A stretch of DNA of 10,081 nucleotides, from positions 1-10,081 of the forward strand of contig SKHH01000020.1 of assembly GCA_007117055.1 (NCBI GenBank), in the 5' to 3' direction. Shown piece after piece: positions 1 to 6,606 of this stretch (position 1 is its first letter; each line of letters starts with the position of its first letter). The notes beneath the pieces were generated by a model. The model had not been told where the DNA came from, searched no databases, and saw only the letters and a program-made list of their open reading frames with translations. This stretch comes from Lishizhenia sp. (GTDB lineage Bacteria; Bacteroidota; Bacteroidia; Flavobacteriales_D; Crocinitomicaceae). The position numbers and the translations under genes are program-made.

Positions 1-459
1 GTGGTTAACGAATGGATGACCGAAAATTTATTTGAGGACCTTGTAAAGTCTTTGTTAGGAGAACAAAAGCCAAGTCCATCACCAAAGGATGGAAATGAAA
101 ATAAATGGAAAACATTTGTGAGTAAATTGTCTGATGAGGAATGGAAAAAGCGTTTTTTAATCAATACTATTTTGACGTCTATCATTGCTCCAATTTATGT
201 TGATTTGTATCAAGAGTCCAAAAAGGTGGTAGCGCAATATGTTGATTTTGATAAGTCTTCAACGAGTGTATTGAAAAGACTTCAGGATTTAAGCATGCTG
301 TATGATTTAGGGGAGGATGAAGAGATTCAGTATTATGTGGTATATGATGTTCCAAAATCACAAGCTGCACAAAAAACATTAAGGGAGATGAAAAAGCTCT
401 TAGCTCATCTTAATTGGTGTAAAAGACCATCCTTTAAAAAGATAATGGAAAAGGTTTGA
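1..459 (+). CDS. Hypothetical protein, possibly cut at its 5' end
   Basis: I do not recognise this protein. The frame is open from the first base. The first codon is GTG and an ATG follows at base 16, but no promoter or ribosome site can be judged, so the true start may lie upstream of the window. As read it has 152 residues, rich in charged Lys/Glu/Asp, with no signal peptide and no clear membrane helix. A low-complexity Lys/Pro/Ser stretch lies near residues 22-33. The hydrophobic segment around residues 53-68 is short and followed by charged, probably helical sequence. The C-terminal half (about 88-152) looks alpha-helical with basic ends. It converges on the SirB1-like gene with only nine bases between the stops, and a hairpin with a T-run just beyond its stop may end its transcript. 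It is real coding sequence by length and composition, but its function is unknown. Confidence 0.6.
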   Translation: MVNEWMTENLFEDLVKSLLGEQKPSPSPKDGNENKWKTFVSKLSDEEWKKRFLINTILTSIIAPIYVDLYQESKKVVAQYVDFDKSSTSVLKRLQDLSMLYDLGEDEEIQYYVVYDVPKSQAAQKTLREMKKLLAHLNWCKRPSFKKIMEKV

Positions 460-468
460 TTTCTTTTT

Positions 469-1353
469 TTAAGTCAAGCAAGTAAGTATTTTCTCATAAT
501 CACTTGCTTTTTTCTGATAACCAAGATGACTTTTACAGCTCCTTATAATATGAACGAGGTATTCTTTTACAATATCTGTGTTTGAAGCGGGTTCGAAAAA
601 GGAAGGATGCCCCGGCTGGTTAACTTGTTTCAAGTAGTTGTCTAAGTGTTCTTTAGTCATTATTCTTCCATTTTCCCGCATGCTTATGTAGAATAGTACT
701 CCATGACTTCTGGAAGGAGTGGAGCCATTTAAACTATTGTTCTCATCTAGGTATCCTAGTAAAAAACGATTAAAGGGAAATCGAACTCCATAAATTGGTA
801 TGTTCAGTTCGTGCGCAACGATACTGTAAAGTATGCCAAGTCCAATAGATTCTCCTTCTCGGAGTTCAAGAATTGAAGGTATAAAGTATGCAAAAGGACC
901 GATTTGTTCAGCGGGGACGCGCTTAAACTGAAACGCATGAAAAAAAATGCTGTTAAAACGTTGAATGATTTCAAAACTAGTTTGTTTAGGATTGATTTCG
1001 AGCCAAATGTGTCGTTTAATTTTTTCGATTTCTTCTTTTAAAAAAGACAAATCCAATTCTGGATACTGCACTTTTGAGATATTAAATATTGCTTCGAGTA
1101 ATGATTTAGAACTTCCTTCTTTCCAATTGGTCAGCTGCTCAACAGTTTCCTCAACTCTTAATTGATGTATAATGCGTTGGATTTCAATCACCGATTGCGG
1201 TGAAACGGTATCCTGTAAAATGATTTGCTCAAGTTCTTCAATATCAGAAAAAGATAAGTTTTTCAGTGCATGCATCACTTCATGATGAATCTTTTGATCA
1301 GGATCTTCAAGTAATATTAATAATGCATTGAGTTGTCTACTATTCATTTTCAC
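469..1353 (-). CDS. SirB1-like / transglutaminase-fold family protein
   Basis: A 294-residue cytoplasmic protein with no signal peptide or membrane helix. Residues 1-75 are helical and repeat-like (LLILLEDPDQ followed by ALKNL...IEELEQ), as in the N-terminal part of Bacteroidota relatives. Residues 83-203 match the SirB1/Transglut_core2 pattern: an N..F...F region at 134-142, then ILELREGESIGLGILYSIVA (161-180), a helix ending in HELNIPIYGV, and FPFNRFLLGYLD. The C-terminal helices (260-290, YLVHIIRS...KASDYEKIL) also fit the family. Where relatives have a PxHF-type motif this protein reads PFNRF, and no Cys-His-Asp triad is evident, so it is probably not a transglutaminase; its role is unknown. 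The GTG start at 1353 is preferred over the ATG two codons later (1347) because a TAnnTTTG element ends exactly four bases before the GTG. It is a single-gene unit, convergent with the gene on its left. Confidence 0.75.
   Translation of the reverse strand: MKMNSRQLNALLILLEDPDQKIHHEVMHALKNLSFSDIEELEQIILQDTVSPQSVIEIQRIIHQLRVEETVEQLTNWKEGSSKSLLEAIFNISKVQYPELDLSFLKEEIEKIKRHIWLEINPKQTSFEIIQRFNSIFFHAFQFKRVPAEQIGPFAYFIPSILELREGESIGLGILYSIVAHELNIPIYGVRFPFNRFLLGYLDENNSLNGSTPSRSHGVLFYISMRENGRIMTKEHLDNYLKQVNQPGHPSFFEPASNTDIVKEYLVHIIRSCKSHLGYQKKASDYEKILTCLT
476..513 (+). terminator. Hairpin plus T-run, likely terminator of the 1-459 gene
   Basis: An eight-base perfect stem, AAGCAAGT at 476-483 and ACTTGCTT at 502-509, encloses an 18-base loop and continues into a run of T to 513. 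This is the arrangement of an intrinsic terminator for plus-strand transcription. It starts 17 bases after the stop of the plus-strand gene and lies inside the last codons of the convergent minus-strand gene. On the minus strand the hairpin is not followed by a T-run, so it should act in one direction only. The loop is longer than usual, so confidence is moderate. Confidence 0.45.
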
Positions 1354-1357
1354 AAAA

Positions 1358-1365
1358 CAAAGGTA
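1358..1365 (-). promoter_or_regulatory. Bacteroidota -7 promoter element (TACCTTTG) of the SirB1-like gene
   Basis: The minus strand reads TACCTTTG, a perfect match to the Bacteroidota -7 consensus TAnnTTTG. It is followed by TTTT and then the GTG start codon at 1353. In this group the transcript usually begins a few bases after the element, so the mRNA would be leaderless or nearly so. I find no TTG (-33 element) at the usual spacing. Confidence 0.55.
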
Positions 1366-1403
1366 CGTGTAGAATAACCATGTGAGAAGCGATGGGAAAT
1401 AGT

Positions 1404-1433
1404 TTATAAAAAGTCAACTGTTCATTTCAATTG
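1404..1433 (-). terminator. Candidate terminator of the mutL-rhomboid-EEP operon
   Basis: On the minus strand CAATTG (1433-1428) can pair with CAGTTG (1420-1415) around a seven-base loop, with one G-U pair in the RNA. It is followed by ACTTTTTAT. The hairpin lies 37 bases beyond the stop of the last operon gene and before the promoter of the next minus-strand gene, where a terminator is expected. The stem is short and AT-rich, so this is only a candidate. Confidence 0.35.
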
Positions 1434-1469
1434 TTTTTTAGTGGTTAACATGCATTACTATGCAGAAAA

Positions 1470-2573
1470 TCACTTTGCTGTAACAAGTGTCAAATCTGTC
1501 CAAATAGCATAATGATCGGAAAGTTTTACGCGGTCAACGTTAAATTGTGTGCTTTGAATAGGGGCAGCATAAAAGATGTAATCGATTCTACCTGCAGGAA
1601 CTCTCCCGGCGTAAGTTCCTCCAATTCCAAATCCTGATTGAATAAAAGCGTCATTTAGAAACGAGTTAAATTGTTGGTAAACATACGAAATAGGAGTGTC
1701 ATTAAAATCCCCACAAATAATAACGGGATAGGGTGATTGCTCCATGTGTTTAACAATACTTCTGGTTTGTTGTACCCGTGGTTCATAGGCTTTCAATATT
1801 TTTCGAGCCAAGCTTTTTATTCCTTGTTTGGTCGAATTAGAAATTTCTGTTGGATGGTCGAATAATTGATACTCTTCTTTTTGTAATCGAATGCTTTCTA
1901 AATGTACGTTATATAATCGAATGGTATCGGTATCAATTAATAGATCTGTATAAATACTAAATACTTTATTGTTACTTGGGTTTTCGATCTTACCGCTTTC
2001 TAGAATAGGGTAACGAGAAAATGTAGCGATACCATAGTCTCTATTTTGATGTTTCCAGACAATATGCTCAAAGGAATGTTTCCAATTTCCTGCTTTTTCG
2101 ATTTCTTTTTTATGAATAAATGGATTTGAGTTATGGTCGCTTAAATACTCCTGGATACAAAGTACATCGGGTGAAATACTTTGGAAGCGCCCAATAATTG
2201 AATCTTTAATTGTTTTTGGTGATTCCGATAGATGGTCATACAAGTTGAATAAGCGGACATTTTGGCTCATTAAGCGAAAGGAAGAGGTTTCTTCTGGTTC
2301 ACTGGTTGAAATATTCATACCGAAAAAACGGTAATGAAATGGTAGACCTATAATGAATATGAGTAAAAATAAATAGACCAACTTCCATTTTTTCCATATC
2401 GAAAATAGAAGGGAAAATATAGTGAATAACAAAAGGATAGGGTATGCCAGTCCTAAAAAAGAGAGCCACCAAAGTTTTTTCGGTGGTATAAATGGACTAA
2501 GGTAGCTGATAAGTAATAAGCTACTAAAGAGAATAAAGATTGTTTGTATAAGGATCCGACTAATTGCTTTCAT
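1470..2573 (-). CDS. Membrane-anchored endonuclease/exonuclease/phosphatase (EEP) family protein
   Basis: A 367-residue protein with an N-terminal membrane anchor of three hydrophobic helices (about 7-29, 35-58 and 64-83) followed by a soluble EEP (DNase I/exonuclease III-like) domain from about residue 98 to the end. The metal and catalytic motifs are visible in order: SQNVR (Asn105), CIQEY (Glu142), YGIATFSRYPI (180-190), NVHLES (His224), CGDFND (Asp289, Asn291), GRIDYIF (Asp331) and the terminal LSDHYAIW (Asp353, His354). All key residues are kept, so it should be an active Mg-dependent phosphodiesterase or phosphatase. The substrate (nucleic acid, lipid or sugar phosphate) cannot be told from sequence. 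The active domain lies on one side of the membrane; which side is not certain. It is the last gene of the operon, 11 bases after the preceding rhomboid gene, with no Shine-Dalgarno sequence. Confidence 0.88.
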   Translation of the reverse strand: MKAISRILIQTIFILFSSLLLISYLSPFIPPKKLWWLSFLGLAYPILLLFTIFSLLFSIWKKWKLVYLFLLIFIIGLPFHYRFFGMNISTSEPEETSSFRLMSQNVRLFNLYDHLSESPKTIKDSIIGRFQSISPDVLCIQEYLSDHNSNPFIHKKEIEKAGNWKHSFEHIVWKHQNRDYGIATFSRYPILESGKIENPSNNKVFSIYTDLLIDTDTIRLYNVHLESIRLQKEEYQLFDHPTEISNSTKQGIKSLARKILKAYEPRVQQTRSIVKHMEQSPYPVIICGDFNDTPISYVYQQFNSFLNDAFIQSGFGIGGTYAGRVPAGRIDYIFYAAPIQSTQFNVDRVKLSDHYAIWTDLTLVTAK

Positions 2574-2584
2574 ACAGCTAGTGA

Positions 2585-3496
2585 TTAATTATTGCTTTGA
2601 TCAAATAGCGTTTGTTTTTCTTTTTTTGTTAAACTATCGTATCCTGATTTTGAAATTTTATCTAAGATTTTATCAATTTCTGCTTGCTTAGCTTGTTTAT
2701 ATGCATTGTATTCATCGTCGGACTTGGTATTATAGGGTTTTTGATTTCCTCCTTTTTGTGTTTTTAAGACGGGTTTCCCTTTAAGTCTACTTTTGATTTG
2801 TTCGATGAGTCGTTGAATTTTTGTTACGATATTTTTATTAGTGTTCAATGATTGAATGGACCAGATTCCAAAAACAATTCCTCCTAGGTGCGCAAAATGA
2901 GCGATATTATCTTGAACACCTAAACGCATAAGGTCTAACAGAATAAAAATACCCGCTAGGAAAATTAATTTTAATCGGATGATTCCAAAAAGGTGGATTT
3001 CTTGCATCGGTCGGTAAAATGCCACAGCCATAAAGATGGCCATAACAGAACCAGAAGCTCCAACCACGTAATTCGGAGCACCTTGTAATCCAGGGAAAAT
3101 ACTGTATGCAATTACCTGAAAAATCCCTCCTAATAACCCACCTAAAATGTAGGTGTAGAGTAAACGGCTAGCAGAGAAATAGGTTAAAAATAATTTTCCT
3201 ACAAAATACAAAAACACCATGTTGAAGAGGAAATGAAATAATTCAAAGTGAGCAAAAATGCTGGTAATTAGCCCCCAAGGTCGTATGAGTACGCCTTGGA
3301 AATTCCCGTGTAAGGTAAAAACATTGTAGACGATACTGCTCATGAAGCCCTCAACATTTCCCGAAAATAAACGACCAAGGACAAGTAGTATTCCTATTAC
3401 TAGAAACGTGACAAGGTTAATTCCGATTAATTGAATTAATACACCACCGTATTTCCATTGGTATTTTATCTCATCTTGTAACGAACGTTGTTGCAT
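2585..3496 (-). CDS. Rhomboid family intramembrane serine protease with C-terminal DUF6576-like tail
   Basis: A 303-residue polytopic membrane protein that would cleave substrate transmembrane helices within the bilayer. The rhomboid core spans about residues 20-215 with about six helices. The Ser-His dyad is visible: Ser148 in GASGS, and His203 in HFAHLGG. His88 and Asn92 in FHFLFNM match the residues that stabilise the oxyanion hole in GlpG. After the last helix a basic, soluble tail (about 216-303) ends with QAEIDKILDKISKSGYDSLT and a KKEKQTLF segment. I recognise this as the DUF6576-type C-terminal motif of Bacteroidota rhomboids. The gene starts three bases after the stop of the other rhomboid gene and is presumably translated from the same mRNA. 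All catalytic residues are present; substrates are unknown. Confidence 0.92.
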   Translation of the reverse strand: MQQRSLQDEIKYQWKYGGVLIQLIGINLVTFLVIGILLVLGRLFSGNVEGFMSSIVYNVFTLHGNFQGVLIRPWGLITSIFAHFELFHFLFNMVFLYFVGKLFLTYFSASRLLYTYILGGLLGGIFQVIAYSIFPGLQGAPNYVVGASGSVMAIFMAVAFYRPMQEIHLFGIIRLKLIFLAGIFILLDLMRLGVQDNIAHFAHLGGIVFGIWSIQSLNTNKNIVTKIQRLIEQIKSRLKGKPVLKTQKGGNQKPYNTKSDDEYNAYKQAKQAEIDKILDKISKSGYDSLTKKEKQTLFDQSNN

Positions 3497-3499
3497 GGC

Positions 3500-4243
3500 T
3501 TAATAGAATTTTTTAGTGTTTTTTTGCCAGAATAATACAATGATAAAGCCAACAACTGCACCACCTAAATGTGCTAAGTGTGCTATGTTATCTCCAGGGT
3601 TATTGATGAATGAATTATACAGAGCAATCCCTACAAGGAAAAGTACTAACCACTTCGCTTTTACTGGAATAGGTGGAAAAAGTAACATCAATTGCGTATT
3701 GGGGAACAAGTAAGCAAAGGCTACAAGCACACCATAAACAGCTCCTGAGGCTCCTACAACGGGTACACCAATTCCCAACTGATAGTCTCTAAAAATGGGC
3801 TGTGTAGAGATCATTCCTTTGCGCATATTTTCTGTCATTTGGTCTCTTACATCATATAGCTCGTAACCCATTGCGATGATTTCTTGTTCTAAAGCTCTTA
3901 CTTCAAAATACCCAACCAATTGATGTAACACAAAAGCTCCTAGCGCCGTAGCAATGTAAAAGATAAAAAAGCGTTTTGGCCCCCAAACCTGTTCCAATAC
4001 AGATCCAAAAATCACCAAGGCAAACATATTGAAGAAAATATGAAAGAGTCCACCGTGCATAAAAAAGTGTGTTACCATTTGATAGGGCTCAAAAAAGGGG
4101 GAGTTGAATACGTAACCGCCAAGCAGTCTCGTCATAGGGACGCCCTGTGCTTCACCGAGCATGGAAATTATGAACATTACCACATTGAGTAAAAGAAGGT
4201 TTTTTACAACAGGTGGCATATTGGATAAAATGTTATTCATCAT
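3500..4243 (-). CDS. Rhomboid family intramembrane serine protease (second, tail-less copy)
   Basis: A 247-residue rhomboid protease with about six membrane helices. Catalytic Ser167 lies in VVGASGAVYG and His225 in AHLAHLGG; His68 and Asn72 in LFHIFFNM supply the oxyanion-hole residues. Unlike its neighbour it has no soluble C-terminal domain, ending soon after the last helix (WQKNTKKFY). It has a long hydrophilic insert of about 45 residues (113-158) before the helix that bears the serine, which could serve as a soluble loop for substrate contact. The protein begins with two ATG codons (4243 and 4240), and I cannot decide between them. It is 23 bases after mutL and three bases before the tailed rhomboid. 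The two rhomboids share the core motifs but differ in loops and tail, so they are old paralogues rather than a recent duplication. Confidence 0.92.
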   Translation of the reverse strand: MMNNILSNMPPVVKNLLLLNVVMFIISMLGEAQGVPMTRLLGGYVFNSPFFEPYQMVTHFFMHGGLFHIFFNMFALVIFGSVLEQVWGPKRFFIFYIATALGAFVLHQLVGYFEVRALEQEIIAMGYELYDVRDQMTENMRKGMISTQPIFRDYQLGIGVPVVGASGAVYGVLVAFAYLFPNTQLMLLFPPIPVKAKWLVLFLVGIALYNSFINNPGDNIAHLAHLGGAVVGFIIVLFWQKNTKKFY

Positions 4244-4266
4244 GTCTTTTTATTTATAACGATTGG

Positions 4267-6093
4267 CTAAAATAATTTGTTGAGTTCATCTAATGGAAAT
4301 GTAGCCATTATTTTATTTCCGTTAGGTGTAAATTGATGGTCTTCACATGAAAAAAGAGAATGAATCAGATAATCACGTTCTTCTTGATTGAGTTGCTTCT
4401 GATTCATTTTGGATCCAGATTTTGAAAGTGTAGCAATCAATTCGTGAGCCAGATCTCCTTTTTCTATGTCTTGATACCCGATTTTTGCTATAATATTTTT
4501 AATACAATCAACAGTTTGGTCGGCTTCTAAAAAAGAAGGGATTCCGTTTAGTACAAGTTTGTTATTGTTCCATTCCCAAGAGAATCCTAGTCGATGTATG
4601 GCTTGTTCATTATTGTTCCATTCTGATTTTTCTGTGGCATTAAATTCAACTTCTATAGGAAATAACAATTGTTGAGAATTTATGGGTTGCCGAATAAATT
4701 GAGCCATTAACTCATCGTATAATACCCGCTCTTTTGCACGGGGGATAGAAATATATAAAATTCCCGATTTAATAGGAGCAACAATGTATTTATTATTTAA
4801 ACTAATCGTCTCTTTAATAGCTGATTCATCCTGAGTGTTTGCGATGTGGTGATCGACATCCAAATAAGGATTACTTTTTGTTGTTTCCTCTTCTTCAATG
4901 GTGTAAAAGTTTTCCCAATCTGCACGATTCGGTTGAAGTGGTTTCATGTCATTGTAACCACTACTTGTAGTTTTTTTAGTACCTGAATTAAACGGATTGT
5001 ACGTCGGATCTATTTTAATTTTTGGTTCTTGCGCCGGTTGATTTCTCATGGCATTTGGTATTTCAAACTGAGGTTCATGTTCAAAATCTAAACTGGGCGC
5101 AATATTATGAATTCCTAATGCGAGTTTAACCGCACTGCGAAGTATGCTGTATATGTTGCGATCTTCTTCAAATTTTATTTCGGTTTTTGTAGGATGAATA
5201 TTTACATCAATGGACGATGGATCCACTGTAAGGTATAAGAAATAACTCGGATAGGTTTTAGGTGGAATTAAGTTTTCAAATGCGGCGCTAACGGCATGAT
5301 GTAAGTAACTATCTTTAAAAAAGCGGTTGTTCACAAAAAAATACTGTTCTCCTCTGGTTTTTCTTGCAAATTCAGGCTTGCCTACAAAGCCATGAATTTT
5401 CACAATGTCAGTTTCTTCTTCTACAGGAACCAGTTTAGCATTAAAGTTAGTTCCGTGTAAATCGACAATTCTTTTTCGGAGTCCTGCTGATTGTAAATCG
5501 TGGAGTATATTTCCGTTATGGGAAAATTTAAAAGCAACTTCAGGATGCGTTAAGGCAATGCGGTTAAATTCTTCAAAAATATGTTTTGTTTCAACATTGT
5601 CACTTTTTAGAAAGTTTCTACGAGCAGGAACATTAAAGAATAAATTCTTCACAGTGATGGAAGTTCCTATATTTCGAGCTATAGGCTCTTGTTGCTGGAT
5701 TTTACTTCCATGAATAACGACTTTAGTGCCCGTTTCATTTAGTGCTGTTTTGGTTTCTAAGTCTACGTGAGCTATAGCCGCAATAGAAGCCATAGCTTCT
5801 CCTCGGAATCCTTTAGTGGTTAATTTAAAGAGGTCGTCGGCTGATTTTAATTTACTCGTAGCATGTCTTTCAAAACACATGCGGGCATCCATGTCTGACA
5901 TTCCTTTTCCGTTGTCAATAATTTGAATAGAGGTTTTTCCCGCATCCTTTATGTGAAGTTCAATTTTTGTAGCTCCTGCATCAACAGCGTTTTCGATGAG
6001 TTCTTTAACGACGGAGGCAGGTCGCTGGATTACTTCTCCAGCTGCAATTTGATTCGCGATATGATCGGGGAGTAATTGAATTAGATCACTCAT
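4267..6093 (-). CDS. mutL: DNA mismatch repair protein MutL
   Basis: A 608-residue MutL, the ATPase that links mismatch recognition by MutS to the later repair steps. The N-terminal GHKL ATPase region (1-330) is textbook: ANQIAAGEVIQRPASVVKEL (13-32), with Glu31 and Asn35 at the ATP-hydrolysis and Mg positions, DNGKGM (60-65), GFRGEA (95-100) and NIHPTKTEIKF (298-308). A polar linker (about 335-425) joins the C-terminal dimerisation domain (about 428-608). Where nuclease-type MutLs have DQHA(X)2E(X)4E, this protein reads SIPRAKERVLYD (449-460), losing the metal-binding Asp. The C-terminal CPHGRP-like site reads TPNGNK (589-594). The nicking activity is therefore probably absent or altered. 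Second gene of the operon, 11 bases after the small membrane protein gene, with no Shine-Dalgarno. The start fits the MutL N-terminus well. Confidence 0.97.
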   Translation of the reverse strand: MSDLIQLLPDHIANQIAAGEVIQRPASVVKELIENAVDAGATKIELHIKDAGKTSIQIIDNGKGMSDMDARMCFERHATSKLKSADDLFKLTTKGFRGEAMASIAAIAHVDLETKTALNETGTKVVIHGSKIQQQEPIARNIGTSITVKNLFFNVPARRNFLKSDNVETKHIFEEFNRIALTHPEVAFKFSHNGNILHDLQSAGLRKRIVDLHGTNFNAKLVPVEEETDIVKIHGFVGKPEFARKTRGEQYFFVNNRFFKDSYLHHAVSAAFENLIPPKTYPSYFLYLTVDPSSIDVNIHPTKTEIKFEEDRNIYSILRSAVKLALGIHNIAPSLDFEHEPQFEIPNAMRNQPAQEPKIKIDPTYNPFNSGTKKTTSSGYNDMKPLQPNRADWENFYTIEEEETTKSNPYLDVDHHIANTQDESAIKETISLNNKYIVAPIKSGILYISIPRAKERVLYDELMAQFIRQPINSQQLLFPIEVEFNATEKSEWNNNEQAIHRLGFSWEWNNNKLVLNGIPSFLEADQTVDCIKNIIAKIGYQDIEKGDLAHELIATLSKSGSKMNQKQLNQEERDYLIHSLFSCEDHQFTPNGNKIMATFPLDELNKLF

Positions 6094-6104
6094 CTGAAAA
6101 AGTT

Positions 6105-6428
6105 TTAGTCAATGATGGTCACTTCACCGGTGAAAAGCTCCATGTAGTCCAATACAAAATAAGCTCCGGCAAGTAATAGAATTAAAATAAATATTAGTCT
6201 CAAATTTGCAGACGTAGAACCCGCACTTGAACTTTGGGAATCCCAATTTTCTGCTATGCGCTGGCGCAATTGTTCACGATGTGTAATGGCGTCAACTTCA
6301 TCTGTTGTTTTTTCAGAATAGCGTGCTTTTAGTGCCGTAATACGTTCCTTGCGTTCATCGTAATAACGCGGAATATATTGGTACTGCTTATGTTGATTGA
6401 CTTTTATGAATTTAATTCTCTCCAGCAT
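6105..6428 (-). CDS. Small single-helix membrane protein, PRYYDxxKE type
   Basis: A 107-residue protein of unknown function. The N-terminal 60 residues are strongly basic and polar and carry YIPRYYDERKERI (18-30). A polar Ser/Gly-rich stretch follows (64-74), then one hydrophobic helix (about 77-94) and a short acidic tail. It should sit in the inner membrane with the charged N-terminal part in the cytoplasm. Similar short proteins with a Y-x-PRYYD motif sit beside mutL in flavobacterial genomes. From memory, some database entries call them riboflavin synthase subunit beta, a name this sequence does not support, as nothing here resembles a lumazine or riboflavin synthase. It is the first gene of the operon. 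The ATG lies four bases after a TAnnTTTG element, which supports the start and suggests a leaderless transcript. Confidence 0.78.
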   Translation of the reverse strand: MLERIKFIKVNQHKQYQYIPRYYDERKERITALKARYSEKTTDEVDAITHREQLRQRIAENWDSQSSSAGSTSANLRLIFILILLLAGAYFVLDYMELFTGEVTIID

Positions 6429-6432
6429 AAAA

Positions 6433-6440
6433 CAAAGATA
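6433..6440 (-). promoter_or_regulatory. Bacteroidota -7 promoter element (TATCTTTG) of the mutL operon
   Basis: The minus strand reads TATCTTTG, then TTTT, then the ATG of the small membrane protein at 6428. The match to TAnnTTTG is perfect. The spacing to the start codon (four T residues) is identical to that at the SirB1-like gene, so transcription probably starts at or next to the ATG. No TTG is seen at -33 distance; the region upstream is a plain AT-rich tract. Confidence 0.6.
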
Positions 6441-6577
6441 AGGCTTTTTATAGAATTTTTATTCTCGTTTACTTTTGACTTTTTATCTTCCTCTTAATAT
6501 TTCTTAAAATGATGAATAGAATTTGAATTTTAGAATGGAATATGTCTCCTGAACTCTCATAGTGCTGTCATTTTATG

Positions 6578-6585
6578 TAACTTTG
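6578..6585 (+). promoter_or_regulatory. Bacteroidota -7 promoter element (TAACTTTG) of the methyltransferase-ZIP unit
   Basis: TAACTTTG matches the TAnnTTTG consensus and ends 21 bases before the ATG at 6607. It lies in the divergent gap opposite the mutL operon promoter. A transcript from here would have a leader of about 15-18 AT-rich bases with only a weak purine stretch (AAAGAAG) before the ATG. No TTG is found at the expected -33 position. Confidence 0.5.
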
Positions 6586-6606
6586 TTGCATAATTTTTAA
6601 AGAAGT

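Noticed and set aside
182..379. Minus-strand open frame inside the first gene
   Set aside because: It lies opposite a longer plausible gene, its product has no recognisable motif, and it has no promoter or start support.
965..1165. Plus-strand open frame inside the SirB1-like gene
   Set aside because: Fully covered by the well supported minus-strand gene; the low-complexity product looks like an antisense shadow.
1450..1466. Palindrome-like TGCAT...ATGCA between the EEP gene and the candidate terminator
   Set aside because: A five-base stem with a four-base loop and no T-run; probably chance in AT-rich DNA.
3516..3713. Plus-strand open frame inside the second rhomboid gene
   Set aside because: Antisense shadow of a conserved rhomboid region; no start signal.
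5405..5713. 102-codon plus-strand open frame inside mutL
   Set aside because: Opposite the conserved MutL ATPase domain. Its composition is Ser/Leu/Cys-rich and irregular, as in antisense shadows.
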